Of a stretch of 64,000 bases of DNA, positions 51,104-58,961 are shown piece after piece (positions within the stretch are counted from its first letter, which is position 1; the number at the start of each line of letters is the position of its first letter). Both the position numbers and the translations under genes were made by a program. Source of the DNA: Streptomyces wedmorensis (lineage in GTDB: Bacteria > Actinomycetota > Actinomycetes > Streptomycetales > Streptomycetaceae); contig NZ_JNWK01000051.1 in the NCBI RefSeq assembly GCF_000716445.1, positions 1-64,000 on the forward strand, given 5' to 3'. The notes under the pieces are model-generated. The model saw nothing but the letters and a program-made list of their open reading frames with translations, had not been told where the DNA came from and made no database searches.

Positions 51104-52129
51104 TCACCTCCGATACCGCTCCGCCACCGCCGCGAAGGCGGCCTTGGGTTCCCATTCCATGTCGGGGTACGTGTGTCCGTGGCGCCCTTCGAGGAGTTTG
51201 ACGATGCCGAGGCCGGCGCGGTCCAGGCCGTCCCTCGGGTCGCCGTCCGGGCGGTGCGGGTAGCCGGACAGGGCGAACAGGAACACGAACGCGCTGTCCA
51301 CGCCCTCACTGTCGAAGACCTCCAGCAGTTCGCTCAGGTACGTGGCCTGACCGGCCTCGTCGCGCTCGTACATGCCGTTCAGTCGCGTGGGGGCCTTGGT
51401 CAGCGGATCGTGCTCGACGACTTCCAGCACTCGTCCGCCGCGGTCTCCGGCGCCGCGGTAGGCCGCGGTGCCGAAGCCTGTGATGGCGAGTGGCTTCGGG
51501 TCCTGAGCGAGGGTGCGCACCGCTTCCCTGAACCGGTCGGCGACTTCGGAGGAGCGGATGAGTTCGTACGTCACGATGTCGAAGGGGGTCCAGTCGACCT
51601 GCTCGAACTGAATGGACGCGTAGGTGAGCCGGCCATGGAAGCGTTCACGGATGTCGGCGGCGGCGTCGCGGAGGAACGCGTTGAAGCGCACGCCGAGTTC
51701 GCGCAGGGCCTCAGCCCGCCGCTCGGGTCGGCTCATGAGCTGCTCGACTCGCTCCTCGGGGCTCTGACCGGAGAGGAATCCGTGGTTCATCACGCTCAGC
51801 TCGACACCTGCGACGAACACGACGGTGGCGCCTTGCTGCCGGAGTCGTTCCGCTCGCTCGGCGCAGTCACGGAAGAGGGTGAGGATCTGCCGCGGATCCA
51901 GCTCCAGCGGGTAGGGCGAGAACCACACCTCCAGTCCGAGTTCCGCGGCTGCGCCGGCGGCCAGCTCCAGTCGCTCCGGATCGCCGCCGATGATCTGGAC
52001 GGCGTTGCAGTGCAGGTCGTCGCGGATGATGGCGAGTTCGCGCCGGACCACCGCGGGGTCGAAGTGGTCACGGGATGTCCGACCGTGCAGGACGAATCCG
52101 GTGTCGTAGGTCATTCCTCTTGCTCGCAT
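51104..52129 (-). CDS. TIM-barrel protein of unknown activity (glycosidase-like)
   Basis: 341 residues. Strand-helix alternation consistent with an (alpha/beta)8 barrel: 'YDTGFVLHGRTSRDHFDPAVVRRELAIIRDDLHCNAVQIIGGD', 'LELAAGAAAELGLEVWFSPYPLELDPRQILTLF', 'GATVVFVAGVELSVMNHG', 'LTYASIQFEQVDWTPFDIVTYELI'. Putative acid/base glutamates lie in 'VAGVELS' and 'SIQFEQVD'. There is no signal peptide. Similar actinobacterial proteins exist without known function. Divergent from a TetR gene across a 17-bp repeat array, so probably TetR-controlled. Confidence 0.75.
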   Translation of the reverse strand: MRARGMTYDTGFVLHGRTSRDHFDPAVVRRELAIIRDDLHCNAVQIIGGDPERLELAAGAAAELGLEVWFSPYPLELDPRQILTLFRDCAERAERLRQQGATVVFVAGVELSVMNHGFLSGQSPEERVEQLMSRPERRAEALRELGVRFNAFLRDAAADIRERFHGRLTYASIQFEQVDWTPFDIVTYELIRSSEVADRFREAVRTLAQDPKPLAITGFGTAAYRGAGDRGGRVLEVVEHDPLTKAPTRLNGMYERDEAGQATYLSELLEVFDSEGVDSAFVFLFALSGYPHRPDGDPRDGLDRAGLGIVKLLEGRHGHTYPDMEWEPKAAFAAVAERYRR

Positions 52130-52163
52130 GGTGATGCCTTGCCCTTTCCGTCGGTCCGGTCCC

Positions 52164-52265
52164 GGTGCCGGTCTCGGCCCGGTGCCGGTCTCGGCCCGGT
52201 GCCGGTCTCGGCCCGGTGCCGGTCTCGGCCCGGTGCCGGTCTCGGCCCGGTGCCGGTCTCGGCCC
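52164..52265. repeat. Six perfect 17-bp tandem repeats in a divergent promoter region
   Basis: GGTGCCGGTCTCGGCCC repeated exactly six times, starting about 35 nt upstream of the TIM-barrel gene and ending at the N-terminus of the TetR gene. The period of 17 bp is not a multiple of three, so it is not protein coding. Confidence 0.9.
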
Positions 52266-52281
52266 GGTGAACGCTGACAGC

Positions 52282-52938
52282 GTGACGACACCACCAGCAG
52301 GGCTGCGGGAACGGAAGAAACAGGCCACGCGCGCGGCGCTCCGCGAGGCGGCCCTGCGCCTGGCCGTGGAGCGCGGGCCCGATCAGGTGCGGGTCGAGGA
52401 CATCGCCGAGGCGGCCGGGGTCTCGCCGCGCACCTACAACAACTACTTCGCCAGCCGCGAGCAGGCGATCGTCTCCGCCGTCACCGCGGACCGGGAGGCG
52501 CGTATCGCGGCGGCGGTCGCGGCCCGGCCCACGGGGACGCGCCTCGCTGACGCCGTCACCGAAGCAGTCGTCGAGCAGTACGCGTACGCCGGTGACCGCG
52601 AACTCCGGGCCCTGCTCCTGATCACCACCCGGGCCACTCTGCTCGACGCGTTCCTCGACGCCTCCGCCGACATCGAACCCCCTCTGACCACGGTGCTCGC
52701 CGAACGCCTCGGCGACACCGAATCGCCCACAGCACGCGTACTCGCGGCCGGCGTGGCGGCCGCGGTCCGCATCGCCCTGGAAGGCTGGCTCCAGCCGATC
52801 GGGAACCCCGAGGCCGCCGCCAGCCCCGGCGCCGCAGGACTGGTCATCGTCTCCGGCTCACTGGCCGACCGGCTCCAGGCGGCGCTGGCCCCGCTCGCGC
52901 CGGCGTTCGACGCCGCCGAGGGGCTCCCCGCGCCGTAA
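52282..52938 (+). CDS. TetR-family transcriptional regulator
   Basis: 218 residues beginning 'VTTPPAGLRERKKQATRAALREAALRLAVERGPDQVRVEDIAEAAGVSPRTYNNYFASREQAIVSAV', with a complete helix-turn-helix. Another GTG lies five codons upstream, at the end of the repeat array. The C-terminal domain resembles the AcyR/TetR_C_17-like type. Likely regulates the divergent TIM-barrel gene. Confidence 0.88.
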   Translation: MTTPPAGLRERKKQATRAALREAALRLAVERGPDQVRVEDIAEAAGVSPRTYNNYFASREQAIVSAVTADREARIAAAVAARPTGTRLADAVTEAVVEQYAYAGDRELRALLLITTRATLLDAFLDASADIEPPLTTVLAERLGDTESPTARVLAAGVAAAVRIALEGWLQPIGNPEAAASPGAAGLVIVSGSLADRLQAALAPLAPAFDAAEGLPAP

Positions 52939-52996
52939 GGCCACCCGAGCCGGCCGGAGACCGGTGAGTTTCGGGTAGCCCGGCGGTCTGCCCTGC

Positions 52997-53602
52997 ATGG
53001 AGAACACTTCACGTATGGGGCCGATCGACCTGGGGGCGGCCGCGGAGCGCGTCGCACGGCTGGCGGCGGGTATCGACGATGGGCGGCTCGGAGATCCGAC
53101 GCCCTGTCCTGAGTACGCGGTGCGGGAGGTGCTCGCTCACGTCGCCGGGCTGAGCGTCGCCTTTCGTGACGCGGCGCTCAAGAGGTTCGGGGCGACGACC
53201 GGGACGCCGCCCGGTGCGTCCCGGCCGGTGTTGACGGACGACTGGCGGACCGCGTTGCCGGAGGCGCTGGACGAGCTGGCCGCGGCCTGGCGTGAGCCGG
53301 GCGCATGGGAGGGGGACACGCAGGCGGGCGGGATCGAGCTGCCGGCGGCCGTCATGGGCCGGATCGCGCTCGACGAGCTGCTGATCCACGGCTGGGACCT
53401 GGCGCGGGCGACCGGTCAGGCGTACGGCGTGAGCGAGGAGGAGCTGAGGGTGTCCGAGGCTCTGTTGACTCCGGCCGACGACGACTCCGGCGAGGGGTTC
53501 TTCGGGCCCGTCGTCGCGGTACCGGACGGTGCGCCCCTGCTCGACCGTGTGGTCGGCCTCAGCAGTCGTCGGCCTGACTGGCGGCCTGCCCGGGTGTACT
53601 GA
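52997..53602 (+). CDS. TIGR03086/MDMPI-N-type metal-binding protein
   Basis: 201 residues. The N-terminal DinB-like domain of mycothiol-dependent maleylpyruvate isomerase type starts 'IDLGAAAERVARLAAGIDDGRLGDPTPCPEYAVREVLAHVAGLSVAF' (His ligand in LAHVAG). The second half has 'ALDELLIHGWDLARATGQAYGVSEEELRVSEALL' with the His ligand of the family. Mycothiol-using enzymes of this fold are common in actinomycetes. The substrate is unknown. Confidence 0.88.
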   Translation: MENTSRMGPIDLGAAAERVARLAAGIDDGRLGDPTPCPEYAVREVLAHVAGLSVAFRDAALKRFGATTGTPPGASRPVLTDDWRTALPEALDELAAAWREPGAWEGDTQAGGIELPAAVMGRIALDELLIHGWDLARATGQAYGVSEEELRVSEALLTPADDDSGEGFFGPVVAVPDGAPLLDRVVGLSSRRPDWRPARVY

Positions 53603-53803
53603 TGACCCGCGTGGGCGCTCGTGGCCGGGGCTTGATCGACGCGAAGGCGCGCCCCGGCCGGAGGCGTGACGGGCCCGGTGGCAGCGTCATCGATGTTTGA
53701 AATCGAACCAAAGGCGAAGACGCACAGATAGACATGGAAAGCCGCAGGGATTTCTCCTCGGGCTGAGTACGCTCCGGTGCCCTGCCGGTGGCAGGAGTTA
53801 TTC

Positions 53804-54004
53804 GTGAAGTTCGGAAGAGGGCACCACCGGCGCCCCCGGCGAAGAAGAAGGGTGCTCACTCGCTGGACACCCCGGGCTCTCATGCGCCGGACCTTCATCC
53901 GAATGACGAGATGGGGTCTTCGGTTGATGGCGTGGGGAGTGCGCCGCGCCATGCGCCGGGCGCTGCGCAGGCTGCTGCCGACAGCTTTGCCGTACGCGGT
54001 GTAG
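53804..54004 (+). CDS. Arginine-rich small protein
   Basis: 66 residues, GTG start fixed by AGGAG six nt upstream. About a third of residues are Arg ('HHRRPRRRRRVLTRWTPRALMRRTFIRMTRWGLRLMAWGVRRAMRRALRRLL'), forming an amphipathic cationic helix with Trp, Met and Leu on one face. It lies 45 nt upstream of the CsbD gene in the same direction and opposite the gvp operon. Could bind nucleic acid, acidic proteins or membranes. No family recognised. Confidence 0.6.
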   Translation: MKFGRGHHRRPRRRRRVLTRWTPRALMRRTFIRMTRWGLRLMAWGVRRAMRRALRRLLPTALPYAV

Positions 54005-54048
54005 GGCACGGCGCGGGCCAACCGTAAAAGGCTCGGGAAAGGACGACC

Positions 54049-54219
54049 ATGAGTACGTGGGAGAAGGCGAAGGCGCAGTTGGAGGAAGTGGCCGGGAAGG
54101 CCGTAAGGAAGTCCGCACACGCGATGGGCAACGAGAAGCTGGCGGCAAAGGGCGGGGCGCTGGAAACGCGTGGCAAGGCCCGGCACATGAAGGAGAAGGG
54201 GAAGGACAAACTTCCCTGA
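54049..54219 (+). CDS. CsbD-like stress protein
   Basis: 56 residues, too short for many gene finders: 'MSTWEKAKAQLEEVAGKAVRKSAHAMGNEKLAAKGGAL...KARHMKEKGKDKLP'. It matches CsbD-type proteins (K-x-G-x-x-x-E-x-x-G-K, NEKLAAKG), small, charged and generally sigma-B-type-stress induced. GGGAAAGGA lies 7 nt upstream. A second CsbD gene lies at the other end of the gvp block. Confidence 0.85.
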   Translation: MSTWEKAKAQLEEVAGKAVRKSAHAMGNEKLAAKGGALETRGKARHMKEKGKDKLP

Positions 54220-54238
54220 TCTGACGGCTTGGGCGGGG

Positions 54239-54263
54239 GTTTACGAACTCCGGGACGGTAAAC
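54239..54263 (+). promoter_or_regulatory. GTTT...GGTAA sigma-B-like promoter / inverted repeat
   Basis: GTTTAC and GTAAAC are arms of an inverted repeat in the 80-bp gap before the GlsB gene. The same sequence fits a sigma-B-type GTTT-N14-GGTAA promoter, which would agree with stress control of the neighbouring genes. The -10 match is partial (GGTAA rather than GGGTA). Confidence 0.4.
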
Positions 54264-54308
54264 AAGCCGCACGGACGAACATTCCACCGCACGAGACAGG
54301 AAGGAATC

Positions 54309-54569
54309 ATGGGCATACTTGCTTGGATCCTCCTCGGGCTTCTCGCGGGCATCATCGCCAAGATGTTGATGCCCGGGAAGGACCCGGGCGGCATCATCCT
54401 CACCACACTCATCGGCATCGCCGGCGGCCTGCTCGGTGGATGGCTCGGCAAGGTTCTCTTCGACGTCGAATCCGTCGACGGATTCTTCGAGCTTTCCACC
54501 TGGGTCGCCGCCATCGTCGGATCGATCATCCTCCTCGCGGTCTACCGATTGTTCGCGCGCCGCAAGTGA
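54309..54569 (+). CDS. GlsB/YeaQ/YmgE-family stress membrane protein
   Basis: 86 residues with three membrane helices and the glycine-rich family motif: 'MGILAWILLGLLAGIIAKMLMPGKDPGGIILTTLIGIAGGLLGGWLGKVLFDVES'. It is of standard length with GGAAGGA upstream. Members are small inner-membrane proteins of the general stress response. A strong terminator follows. Confidence 0.93.
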   Translation: MGILAWILLGLLAGIIAKMLMPGKDPGGIILTTLIGIAGGLLGGWLGKVLFDVESVDGFFELSTWVAAIVGSIILLAVYRLFARRK

Positions 54570-54585
54570 CACGCCGAACGCAGAC

Positions 54586-54630
54586 AGAGGAACGGCTCCC
54601 CCCTCGCACTCGAGGGGAAGCCGTTCCTCT
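54586..54630. terminator. Terminator between GlsB and gvpK
   Basis: AGAGGAACGGCT/AGCCGTTCCTCT plus an inner CCCTCG/CGAGGG stem and a short loop. It separates convergent transcription of GlsB and the gvp operon. Confidence 0.88.
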
Positions 54631-54744
54631 GCGCGTGCTCCCCGTGGCGAGCCACAGCCCGTCGACGGGGGGAATCGGGAGGCGACGGGGAACCGGGAGG
54701 CCTTGCCGAGTCGCGGGGTCAGGCCGCGCGGTCAGCTCGCGGGG

Positions 54745-55143
54745 TCAGTTCGCCGGGGGGAGGAGGTGCCCGAGCGGGCCGAGATCGAGGTTGAGGTCTT
54801 CGAGGCTGTAGCCGTGCTCGGCACACAGGTCGGTCATGCGGTCGTGCAGGGCGAGGAGAGTCGCTCCGAGTTCCTCTTCCTGTGCGTCGGTGAGGTCGCC
54901 CGCGTCGACCCGGCGCAAGGCCTGGCGTTCGATGAGCTGGCGCAGGAGCTCGACGATGGTGAGGACGAGCTTGAGGAGGTCTTCGCCGACGGTCTCGGGG
55001 TCGGTGCGCATGCGGTGGGCCGGGGGCCGCGTGACGCCGGGTGTTTCCGGCGGCGCCTGAAGCAGCCGGAAGGCGTGTGCGAGGGGGGCTCCGGGCGCTT
55101 CGAGGTCGGGGCGCGGCTCTCGCGGGGCATGATCGCCGGTCAT
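54745..55143 (-). CDS. gvpK: Gas vesicle protein GvpK
   Basis: 132 residues. The GvpK core 'TDPETVGEDLLKLVLTIVELLRQLIERQALRRVDAGDLTDAQEEELGATLLALHDRM' and the C-terminal 'EDLNLDLGPLGHLL' are unmistakable. The N-terminal ~45 residues are a Pro-rich extension. Last gene of the operon; its ATG overlaps the gvpS stop (ATGA). GvpK is an accessory factor for gas-vesicle assembly. In streptomycetes, where flotation is not known, its job is open. Confidence 0.95.
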   Translation of the reverse strand: MTGDHAPREPRPDLEAPGAPLAHAFRLLQAPPETPGVTRPPAHRMRTDPETVGEDLLKLVLTIVELLRQLIERQALRRVDAGDLTDAQEEELGATLLALHDRMTDLCAEHGYSLEDLNLDLGPLGHLLPPAN

Positions 55144-55349
55144 GGCCGGCCCCCGAGAGCGAAGGGGGCGTCGGAGGCCGTGACGGAGGTGATGAGGGCA
55201 CGCAGGGAGATGCGTACGAGGTCGATGTCGGCGATGGACAGGACAACGTCACCGGTGATGACGACGCCACCGGCCAGGAGCCGGTCGAGGAGGTCGACGA
55301 GGGCGACCTGCCGGTCGGGCAGGGGCTCGTGTCGTTCGGTGGGGGTCAT
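55140..55349 (-). CDS. gvpS: GvpA/J-family shell protein GvpS
   Basis: 69 residues. 'ALVDLLDRLLAGGVVITGDVVLSIADIDLVRISLRALITSV' is the GvpA-type amphipathic alpha-beta-beta-alpha fold, without the C-terminal extensions of its relatives. It overlaps gvpL upstream and gvpK downstream by ATGA. Third GvpA-like protein in the operon, so probably a minor shell or nucleating subunit. Confidence 0.9.
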   Translation of the reverse strand: MTPTERHEPLPDRQVALVDLLDRLLAGGVVITGDVVLSIADIDLVRISLRALITSVTASDAPFALGGRP

Positions 55350-56329
55350 GATCGTGCGCCAGGGGCGTCTGTATCTGCGCCCGCGTCCGCGTCGGCACCT
55401 GTACCTGCGCCCGCGTCTGTATCTGTACCTGCGCCGCCGTCCGTACCTGTGCCTGCGTCCGGGTCCGGGTCTGTATCTGCATCCGCGCCTGCGCCTGCGT
55501 CCGCGCCCGGGTCTGTCGACGCGGTCGGTGGCATCGCGAAGGAGTACGGCGCCCAGGGGCCGGTGACCTCGATCCGGATGCCAGGCAGATCCTGGCCGGC
55601 CTGGTCGAGGGCGGCGCGGAAGGCCTCGGCCTCGTCGTCGGGTACGAGATGGGCGTCGTTGAGGATGTTCTCGCCGTTCTCGCTGCGGGTGAGCGGCCCG
55701 GTCTGCACGGGGTGGCGGACGGTGTGGGTGGCGTGCCGGGCCGCTATGGCGGCGATCCGGTCCGCTGCTTGGCCGGCTTGCAGGTAGCGGTCCTCGCGGG
55801 CGTGGTGCTGGGCTCGGCGGGCTTGCAGGTAGGCCTTCCCGGGACTGGGCGCGGCGGCGGGGGCGGATGAGGTGGGCTGGGTGTCGGCGGAGGCGTCGGC
55901 TGACGCCTTGTCGCCGGCGATGTAGACCTTGACTCCGTATTCGGTGTGGTGGGCGAGGAGGGCCAGCCGGGCTGCGAAGGTGTCCTGCTGTTCGCGCAGG
56001 GCTTCCAGGGCTCGGTCGCCGTCCTGGTAGAGGGTGGCCAGCCGCAGCGGCAGGACGGTCGCGTGTTCCGTGAGGAACTGGATGACGTGGTGGTGGGCGC
56101 GGGCGGTGTCCTCGAGCCAGTCGAGGTCTTCGAAGCGGGATCTGAGGGCCTCCTCGGCCCACTGGCCGGCGGGGACCTGGCTGATGACGAAGGCCGGGCC
56201 GGCGTCGGCGGGGGGCAGGAGGGTCACCGGTGTGTCGCCGACGCCGTGTACGCCGGCCAGGCGCCCGCGGAGCTCCTGGGTGGGGAGGGTCACGGCGTAG
56301 ACGTAGATGAGACTCGGCTCGCCGTTCAC
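55346..56329 (-). CDS. gvpL: Gas vesicle protein GvpL/F with acidic repeat tail
   Basis: 327 residues. The GvpL/F domain is clear: '[29 protein letters not shown]', '[33 protein letters not shown]', '[13 protein letters not shown]' and '[17 protein letters not shown]', ending like GvpF. After that come about 55 residues of Asp/Ala/Gly repeats ([17 protein letters not shown]...) from short DNA repeats. GTG start overlapping gvpJ. GvpL/F proteins assist assembly of GvpA. The acidic tail is unusual. Confidence 0.93.
   Translation of the reverse strand: MNGEPSLIYVYAVTLPTQELRGRLAGVHGVGDTPVTLLPPADAGPAFVISQVPAGQWAEEALRSRFEDLDWLEDTARAHHHVIQFLTEHATVLPLRLATLYQDGDRALEALREQQDTFAARLALLAHHTEYGVKVYIAGDKASADASADTQPTSSAPAAAPSPGKAYLQARRAQHHAREDRYLQAGQAADRIAAIAARHATHTVRHPVQTGPLTRSENGENILNDAHLVPDDEAEAFRAALDQAGQDLPGIRIEVTGPWAPYSFAMPPTASTDPGADAGAGADADTDPDPDAGTGTDGGAGTDTDAGAGTGADADAGADTDAPGARS
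55375..55525. repeat. Short repeats encoding the GvpL acidic tail
   Basis: Imperfect 6-, 12- and 18-bp units (plus-strand cctgcg/tccgcg/gtctgt combinations) that encode Asp-Ala, Gly-Ala and Asp-Pro pairs in gvpL. All unit lengths are multiples of three. Confidence 0.8.
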
Positions 56330-56802
56330 GGTTCGGGCCTTTCGCGCTTCGAGCCGCCGGACCGGGTCGCGCCGCGTCGCTCCGGGTCCTCCTCGGCTTG
56401 GCCGGGCGGGGTCGCGCCGTGTCGCTCCGGGCTGTCCTCGGCTCGGCCGGGCAGGACGGCTTCCGGCCGGTCGCGGCGCAGGGCGTCCAGTTCGGCGCGC
56501 AGGCGGCGGTTCTCTTCCGCCAGGGGGTCTCCGCTGTGGCGGGAGGACAGCGACGGGTCGTACTCCCACCAGTCGATGCCCATCTCCTTGGCCTTGTCCA
56601 CGGAGGCGATCAGGATTCGCAGTTTGATGGTCAGCAGCTCGATGTCGAGGAGGTTGATGCGGATGTCGCCGACGATCACGATGCCCTTGTCCAGGACGCG
56701 TTCGAGGATGTCGGCCAGGCTGGCCGACGAGGACGGCGGGTACGAGGCCGGCATCGCCCGGGACGGCACGGGGGCGATCCGGTGGGCAAGGGGGTCGGTC
56801 AC
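56326..56802 (-). CDS. gvpJ: GvpJ (GvpA-family) with charged C-terminal tail
   Basis: 158 residues. The GvpA-family core 'SLADILERVLDKGIVIVGDIRINLLDIELLTIKLRILIASVDKAKEMGIDWW' is followed by a long tail rich in Arg, Glu, Asp and Pro. Positions and the DWW end of the core match GvpJ. Its stop overlaps gvpL, and its ATG overlaps the stop of gvpG. It is thought to be a minor shell protein needed for nucleation. Confidence 0.93.
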   Translation of the reverse strand: MTDPLAHRIAPVPSRAMPASYPPSSSASLADILERVLDKGIVIVGDIRINLLDIELLTIKLRILIASVDKAKEMGIDWWEYDPSLSSRHSGDPLAEENRRLRAELDALRRDRPEAVLPGRAEDSPERHGATPPGQAEEDPERRGATRSGGSKRERPEP

Positions 56803-57071
56803 GGTGTCTGGCCTCCCGGGTCACGGCCGGCGTCCTGCCGGAACTGGGCGATCTCGTCGAGACGGTCGAGGAGTTCGTCCTCCTGCCGGTCGAAGGCGGC
56901 CTGGTCGATCTCCCCGTCCTGGAGCATGCGTTCGAGCTCGGCCAGGGCGGCGTAGACGGGTGCGGGGTCGTAGTACTCGTCGGTGGCCTCGTCCAGGGCG
57001 CGCTGCGCAGCCCAGACGGCGAGCCGCATGGGCAGCAGCGGCGCGGTCAGCAGTTGGCTCAGCATCCCCAT
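56799..57071 (-). CDS. gvpG: Gas vesicle protein GvpG
   Basis: 90 residues: 'MGMLSQLLTAPLLPMRLAVWAAQRALDEATDEYYDPAPVYAALAELERMLQDGEIDQAAFDRQEDELLDRLDEI'. The hydrophobic start followed by a coiled-coil helical hairpin is the GvpG signature. It lies between gvpF and gvpJ, the usual order. Accessory assembly factor. Confidence 0.95.
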   Translation of the reverse strand: MGMLSQLLTAPLLPMRLAVWAAQRALDEATDEYYDPAPVYAALAELERMLQDGEIDQAAFDRQEDELLDRLDEIAQFRQDAGRDPGGQTP

Positions 57072-57120
57072 AGCTCCTCCCTTTGCGATTCCCGGGCCTG
57101 GCCCGACGACGTGGGCCCGG

Positions 57121-57831
57121 CTACACGAAGCTGTAGGGGGGCAGCGGTCCGCTGAAGCGGAAGTGGATGCCTTCGACCTCCTCGGCCAGGCGGGCCTCCG
57201 CTTTCAGGAAGGCGTCCCTGCTGTCGTCCTGGACCAGGAGGGAGATGCTGAGGATGTCGTCGCCGGCGGGAGGGTGGACACGGTGGTCCTCGGCGAGGGG
57301 GACCAGCGACTGCACCAGTCCGGCGGCCAGGCCTTCCTGTCTCTCCTGTACTTCACCGGCGACGATCTCCCCCAACTCCAGTGGCAGCCGTGGGTCGGCG
57401 TCGCCCTCCCGGATCCGGTCGTTGAGCAGCCGTGCCCGGTCCGAGTCGTGGAGGATCTCCCGTAGGAGGGCGTCCTCGTCCTGCGAGGCCTTCACGTGGT
57501 ACTCGGCGCAGCCGCGCAGCCGCTCCAGCGCGTCCAGGTAACCGTCCGCACGCTCCTGGAGCACCTGGGTGACCGCCTGGTCGTCGGGGGCCGTGTAGCC
57601 GAACTGCAGGGGAAGAATCGTTCCATCGCTCATGAGCCGGTCCTGGACCGCTTGGTGGGCGGTCAGGTCTCGGCGCTTGGGCCGGATCTCCTCGTCGATG
57701 TCCGAGACGACCGCGCGCAGCTCCCCGGCGGTGATGGCGCGCACGGGAGCCGGCTCGGCTCCGACACCGTTGAGCCCTTCCAGGCGGCACGGGTGCGCGG
57801 CAGTGGTGATGGAGTACACGTAGACAGGCAT
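57121..57831 (-). CDS. gvpF: Gas vesicle protein GvpF
   Basis: 236 residues, canonical GvpF/L length: 'MPVYVYSITTAAHPCRLEGLNGVGAEPAPVRAITAGELRAVVSDID', 'RDLTAHQAVQDRLMSDGTILPLQFGYTA', 'AEYHVKASQDEDALLREIL' and the terminal 'GIHFRFSGPLPPYSFV'. GvpF binds GvpA during assembly. Immediately downstream of gvpA (stop of gvpA 3 nt away). Confidence 0.96.
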   Translation of the reverse strand: MPVYVYSITTAAHPCRLEGLNGVGAEPAPVRAITAGELRAVVSDIDEEIRPKRRDLTAHQAVQDRLMSDGTILPLQFGYTAPDDQAVTQVLQERADGYLDALERLRGCAEYHVKASQDEDALLREILHDSDRARLLNDRIREGDADPRLPLELGEIVAGEVQERQEGLAAGLVQSLVPLAEDHRVHPPAGDDILSISLLVQDDSRDAFLKAEARLAEEVEGIHFRFSGPLPPYSFV

Positions 57832-57834
57832 CGT

Positions 57835-58290
57835 CTACTCCTTCTCTCGGCGCGCGGGGCGCCGTGCGGGCCGGCGACGGCGGGGAGCCTCTTCCTCTTC
57901 CGCCTCTTCTTCCGGCTCTTCCTCTTCGTCGGACTTTCCGGTGAGGGACTGTGTCACGGCGTCCATGACGCCGCCGACGGCTCCCTTGGACTTGCCGCGG
58001 GCTCCGCTCTCCATCGCGTTGCCGACGACGTCGGTCAACTGGGTGGGGGCCTTCCGCCCCGCTTCCAGGTCGAGGCGGTTGCAGGCTTCGGCGAAGCGCA
58101 GGTAGGTGTCGACACTGGCCACGACGATCCGCGCGTCGATCTTCAGGATCTCGATGCCGACCAGGGAGACACGCACGAACACGTCGATCACGAGCCCGCG
58201 GTCGAGGATCAGCTCCAGGACGTCGTAGAGACTCGTGCCTCCGCCGGAACTTCTGCTGACGTTACTTCCGCTTTGCGGCACCACGGTCAT
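57835..58290 (-). CDS. gvpA: Gas vesicle protein GvpA, charged C-terminal extension
   Basis: 151 residues, about twice the size of cyanobacterial GvpA. The core 'SLYDVLELILDRGLVIDVFVRVSLVGIEILKIDARIVVASVDTYLRFAEACNRLDL' is the conserved shell-forming domain. The extra C-terminal ~70 residues end in an acidic block (DEEEEPEEEAEEEEAP) directly followed by a basic block (RRRRPARRPARREKE). The extension would have to sit outside a gas-vesicle shell, as conventional GvpA is almost all core. A start at MTVVPQ is preceded by purine-rich DNA. Confidence 0.93.
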   Translation of the reverse strand: MTVVPQSGSNVSRSSGGGTSLYDVLELILDRGLVIDVFVRVSLVGIEILKIDARIVVASVDTYLRFAEACNRLDLEAGRKAPTQLTDVVGNAMESGARGKSKGAVGGVMDAVTQSLTGKSDEEEEPEEEAEEEEAPRRRRPARRPARREKE

Positions 58291-58319
58291 GGCCGCTTCC
58301 CTTCAAGGGGCCGGCCCGG

Positions 58320-58721
58320 TCAGGTCGGCCGGTCGATCATGCCCCTGCTGTAGCGCCGGGTTCGCTCGTACGAGATCAACTCGCCCTCCGCGTCCATGGT
58401 GACCTTGTAGCTGGCCAGGATGCTGGTGGTGTCCGGGATCCGCTCGAGTTCGAGGACCTCGACCTGAGCCTCCCAGCCGTCCTCGCTCGGTCGGAGGGAC
58501 GAAACCGACTCGGGGACGCGTCCCAGCAGCCCGGCGAGCTGCTCCACCGCCGCGCGCATCGCAGCGGCCGCGCCGGTCGCCCCGCGCCGCGCCGGAGCCT
58601 TACGCGTCGGCGTCTTGCGGGCCGCGACCTTCCGGGCGGGCCTGCTGGGCCGAACCTCACGGTCCTGAACCTCCTCGTCCGGCGGAGGGCGTCGCCTCCG
58701 GGCCGGCTCTGCTGCGGCCAT
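58320..58721 (-). CDS. gvpO: Gas vesicle protein GvpO
   Basis: 133 residues. C-terminal GvpO domain 'AMRAAVEQLAGLLGRVPESVSSLRPSEDGWEAQVEVLELERIPDTTSILASYKVTMDAEGELISYERTRRYSRGMID'. The N-terminal ~50 residues are strongly basic (RRRRPPPDEEVQDREVRPSRPARKVAARKTPTRKAPARRG). First gene of the operon. GAGGGGAG is well spaced before the ATG. GvpO is a regulator or assembly factor in haloarchaea; its role in streptomycetes is not known. Confidence 0.94.
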   Translation of the reverse strand: MAAAEPARRRRPPPDEEVQDREVRPSRPARKVAARKTPTRKAPARRGATGAAAAMRAAVEQLAGLLGRVPESVSSLRPSEDGWEAQVEVLELERIPDTTSILASYKVTMDAEGELISYERTRRYSRGMIDRPT

Positions 58722-58961
58722 GGACCTGCTCCCCTCACGAACTGACCCGTGCGCCTGCCCCAGCACATCCCCGACAAACACCGCGATTCGCGCAATATTT
58801 CTGTTCCCTTCGAAATCCATGCATATCGGCCACCTGGCCGAGCAGTCCCGTAGTAACCGTGCAAGCGGTGTCGTCCCGTCGCCCAGCCCGTGCGTCCGCA
58901 ACGGCGCGTGGATCTGCCGGGGCAGCGGCGGGCCGCGGGCACCTCGTGAAGGGAAGGGCTC
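58722..58961. promoter_or_regulatory. Divergent promoter region of the gvp block
   Basis: 240 bp between gvpO (leftward) and the charged-protein gene (rightward). It contains an AT-rich patch (gcgcaatatttctg, about 58789-58802), which is unusual here and likely part of a promoter. No coding capacity seen. Confidence 0.5.

Noticed and set aside
52164..52265. Possible CRISPR array or integron array
   Set aside because: 17-bp units are contiguous with no spacers and no associated enzymes.
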